DNA of 64,000 bases. It comes from Acanthamoeba castellanii str. Neff (Eukaryota > Discosea > Longamoebia > Acanthamoebidae). Of this stretch, positions 62,701 to 64,000 are shown in pieces. The first letter of the stretch is position 1; the number at the start of each line of letters is the position of its first letter. The stretch is from contig NW_004457442.1 in assembly GCF_000313135.1 (NCBI RefSeq), positions 1,084,657-1,148,656 of the forward strand, given 5' to 3'. Both the position numbers and the translations under genes were made by a program. The notes beneath the pieces were generated by a model that was not told the origin of the DNA, searched no databases, and was given only the letters and a program-made list of their open reading frames with translations.

Positions 62701-64000
62701 TGAACCGAAAAGTGAAACGTGAGGTGTCAGTGTGCCCGACACGCATTGTATTGTAAAATCAAATGGAGCTGTAGAGGTACCTTGATCTGTCATCTCGGAC
62801 GGAACGACCAGCAGAGACGGGTAGGTCGGGCTCAGCTTAAAGTCTTCGTTGGCGTGAGATATGCGCCATGGGCCACCACCCCCTTCCGTGATACCCATTC
62901 GCCCAAACTCGAGGTAGGGATCGTACGACCACCGTCTCAGTCTCTGCGGGAACAGCGAGTGGCGTTAGTACGAATGGCAGAGGAGGAAGAAGACTATAAA
63001 GTGCGTGACACCATGTATGGTGCCTGTGGGAAGAGAGTAAGGTTACCCCAGAAGCTTGGTAATAAGGGAAGGCAAACAACGGCTCGGTTTTGGGTATTCG
63101 CAGCAGCTGTTGATGGAAGACTGACGCGCCTGAGTGTGGAGATTGAATGCGTGAGCAGTCTGCTGTTGGCGACTCTGAGCCACTGCGGGAAAGAGTGGGC
63201 GCAGGGAATGAAAGCGTACTCCTGTCGTCAGCAAAGACGAGTATGAGCGAATGCACGTCCTTGGCGTGCAGGGTCAGGTGCTTCCCGCTCCTTTCGGCGG
63301 TGGCGATATTGCTCAAGGCCATCACGCGCGCACCCTCCTCCCACCCCATCCTCTCCTGCTCAACGTAGGGTTGAAATGAATTAATACAGTATTATTTTGT
63401 TTCATAATAATCGGTACAAATTCATGCTATTATTATTTGTTATTATTTATAAATAACAAAAATAAGAAACAATTAAGGCACCTTGAGGAAGTCGTCGCCA
63501 GAGGTGGGATCGAAGATGACTCGAAAGTTGGTGACGACGAGGCGTCCGCTGATGATGCAGATGGCCGCGTTGGGCATGGACAGACCTATGCACTTGGTGC
63601 GCTCCAGAAGCGTTCGTTCGCCTGGCAAGTAGGACCGGTCGAAGAGGGTATGGGGGTCGGCTAGCCGCCGATAGTAGTACTTCCTCATCTTGAGCCGCTC
63701 TAGCGCATCACTTTCGCTGCCCAGGCCTCGCATTGATGAAGTTGCAGCAGCAACCAGGGCAGCAGATGTCGAGGTGGTCGTGGTGGTGATCTGTGAGGAG
63801 GGTCCTACGGCAGCCGCCAAAGATGGAGGTGCATTGAGGGAATGCAGAAGCTCGTGCGACGGTTGGAAGGGCGCGGGCAGCGATGCGCTGCGGCTACGCG
63901 TGCGCGTGGGTGGCACCTGCAGTCGAGAGGGGGGCTGCGCTGCAGTGCTATCGTTGGTGCCACCTTCAGGCTGTACAACCTCGAAGCTATCGATACCGAC
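58015..64000 (-). CDS. Myotubularin phosphoinositide 3-phosphatase with C-terminal C2 domain (5' end not resolved)
   Basis: About 20 exons on the complement, from the GRAM-like start ([34 protein letters not shown], 63916-63482) to the stop at 58015. Myotubularin core: [20 protein letters not shown] then [49 protein letters not shown], and the active site ALIHC (ends 61974) joined to [13 protein letters not shown] (61865-61829), i.e. C-x5-R intact, then [16 protein letters not shown] and [10 protein letters not shown]. An Arg/Pro/Ala-rich middle follows (61150-60700). A C2 domain ([54 protein letters not shown]; 59105-58500) and an acidic tail end the protein. Hydrolyses PI3P and PI(3,5)P2 by family. 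The start codon may lie beyond the right edge. Confidence 0.85.
59662..59706. repeat. Intronic CA microsatellite
   Basis: Perfect CA run of about 22 units in a myotubularin intron. Confidence 0.9.

Overview
The window is nuclear DNA from an intron-dense, GC-rich protist. Gene content (SAPS-type PP6 subunit, RalGAP beta, Gemin2, Hikeshi, UFD1, RHBDL4, myotubularin, vault repeats, microbial-type PARG, dcd1-like C45 hydrolase), very short intergenic spaces, introns of about 60-250 bp and a bias to GTAC/GTGC 5' splice sites suggest an Acanthamoeba-like amoebozoan; this is inference, not a search result. Exons were placed by hand from reading frame, splice phase and remembered family alignments. 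For nearly all genes with listed exons the lengths sum to a whole number of codons.

Layout. 1-3600: 5' part of a secreted mosaic repeat protein (-), running off the left edge. 4050-7473: SAPS-domain PP6 regulatory subunit (-). 7694-8623: F-box plus ubiquitin-like protein (+). 8956-14608: RalGAP beta-like protein (+), with a 21-N gap in an intron. 14946-16007: intronless class-3 lipase (-), one arm of a large inverted duplication. 16493-17647: universal stress protein (-). 18238-20532: vault-repeat protein ending in a membrane anchor (+). 20689-22654: DEDDy 3'-5' exonuclease (-). 22695-24588: PPR protein (-). 25397-27036: secreted beta-helix protein (+). 27401-31245: PP2C phosphatase (+), with a small CsbD-like gene (-) inside one intron. 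31382-33236: microbial-type PARG with an RGG tail (-). 33586-35756: FAD/NAD disulfide oxidoreductase (+). 35909-36399: ubiquitin-like protein (-). 36554-36626: tRNA-Thr(AGT) (+). 36673-37515: 2H phosphoesterase-like (-). 37557-38228: RidA (-). 38428-41260: RING protein (+). 41505-42845: Gemin2 (+). 42927-43732: OCIA-domain protein (-). 43903-45997: C45 Ntn-hydrolase (-). 46219-48595: membrane-anchored prolidase (+). 48648-49463: F-box-like protein (-). 49777-50990: RHBDL4 rhomboid (-). 51191-51942: Hikeshi (+). 52137-about 53700: UFD1 (-). 53910-56257: RluA-family pseudouridine synthase (+). 56802-57848: second lipase copy (+). 58015 to the right edge: myotubularin phosphatase with a C-terminal C2 domain (-).

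There are no operons. Genes alternate strand, and several pairs share intergenic spaces near 200 bp (RHBDL4/Hikeshi, C45 hydrolase/prolidase, SAPS/F-box). Functionally there is a ubiquitin/p97 proteostasis theme (F-box-Ubl, ubiquitin-like protein, RING protein, UFD1, RHBDL4) and several RNA-related genes (Gemin2, pseudouridine synthase, exonuclease, PPR, tRNA). The least expected items are the vault-repeat protein that ends in a transmembrane helix instead of shoulder and cap, the rhomboid ending in a Derlin/UFD1-like SHP box, the myotubularin-C2 fusion, the nested CsbD-like gene and the 98%-identical inverted lipase duplication.
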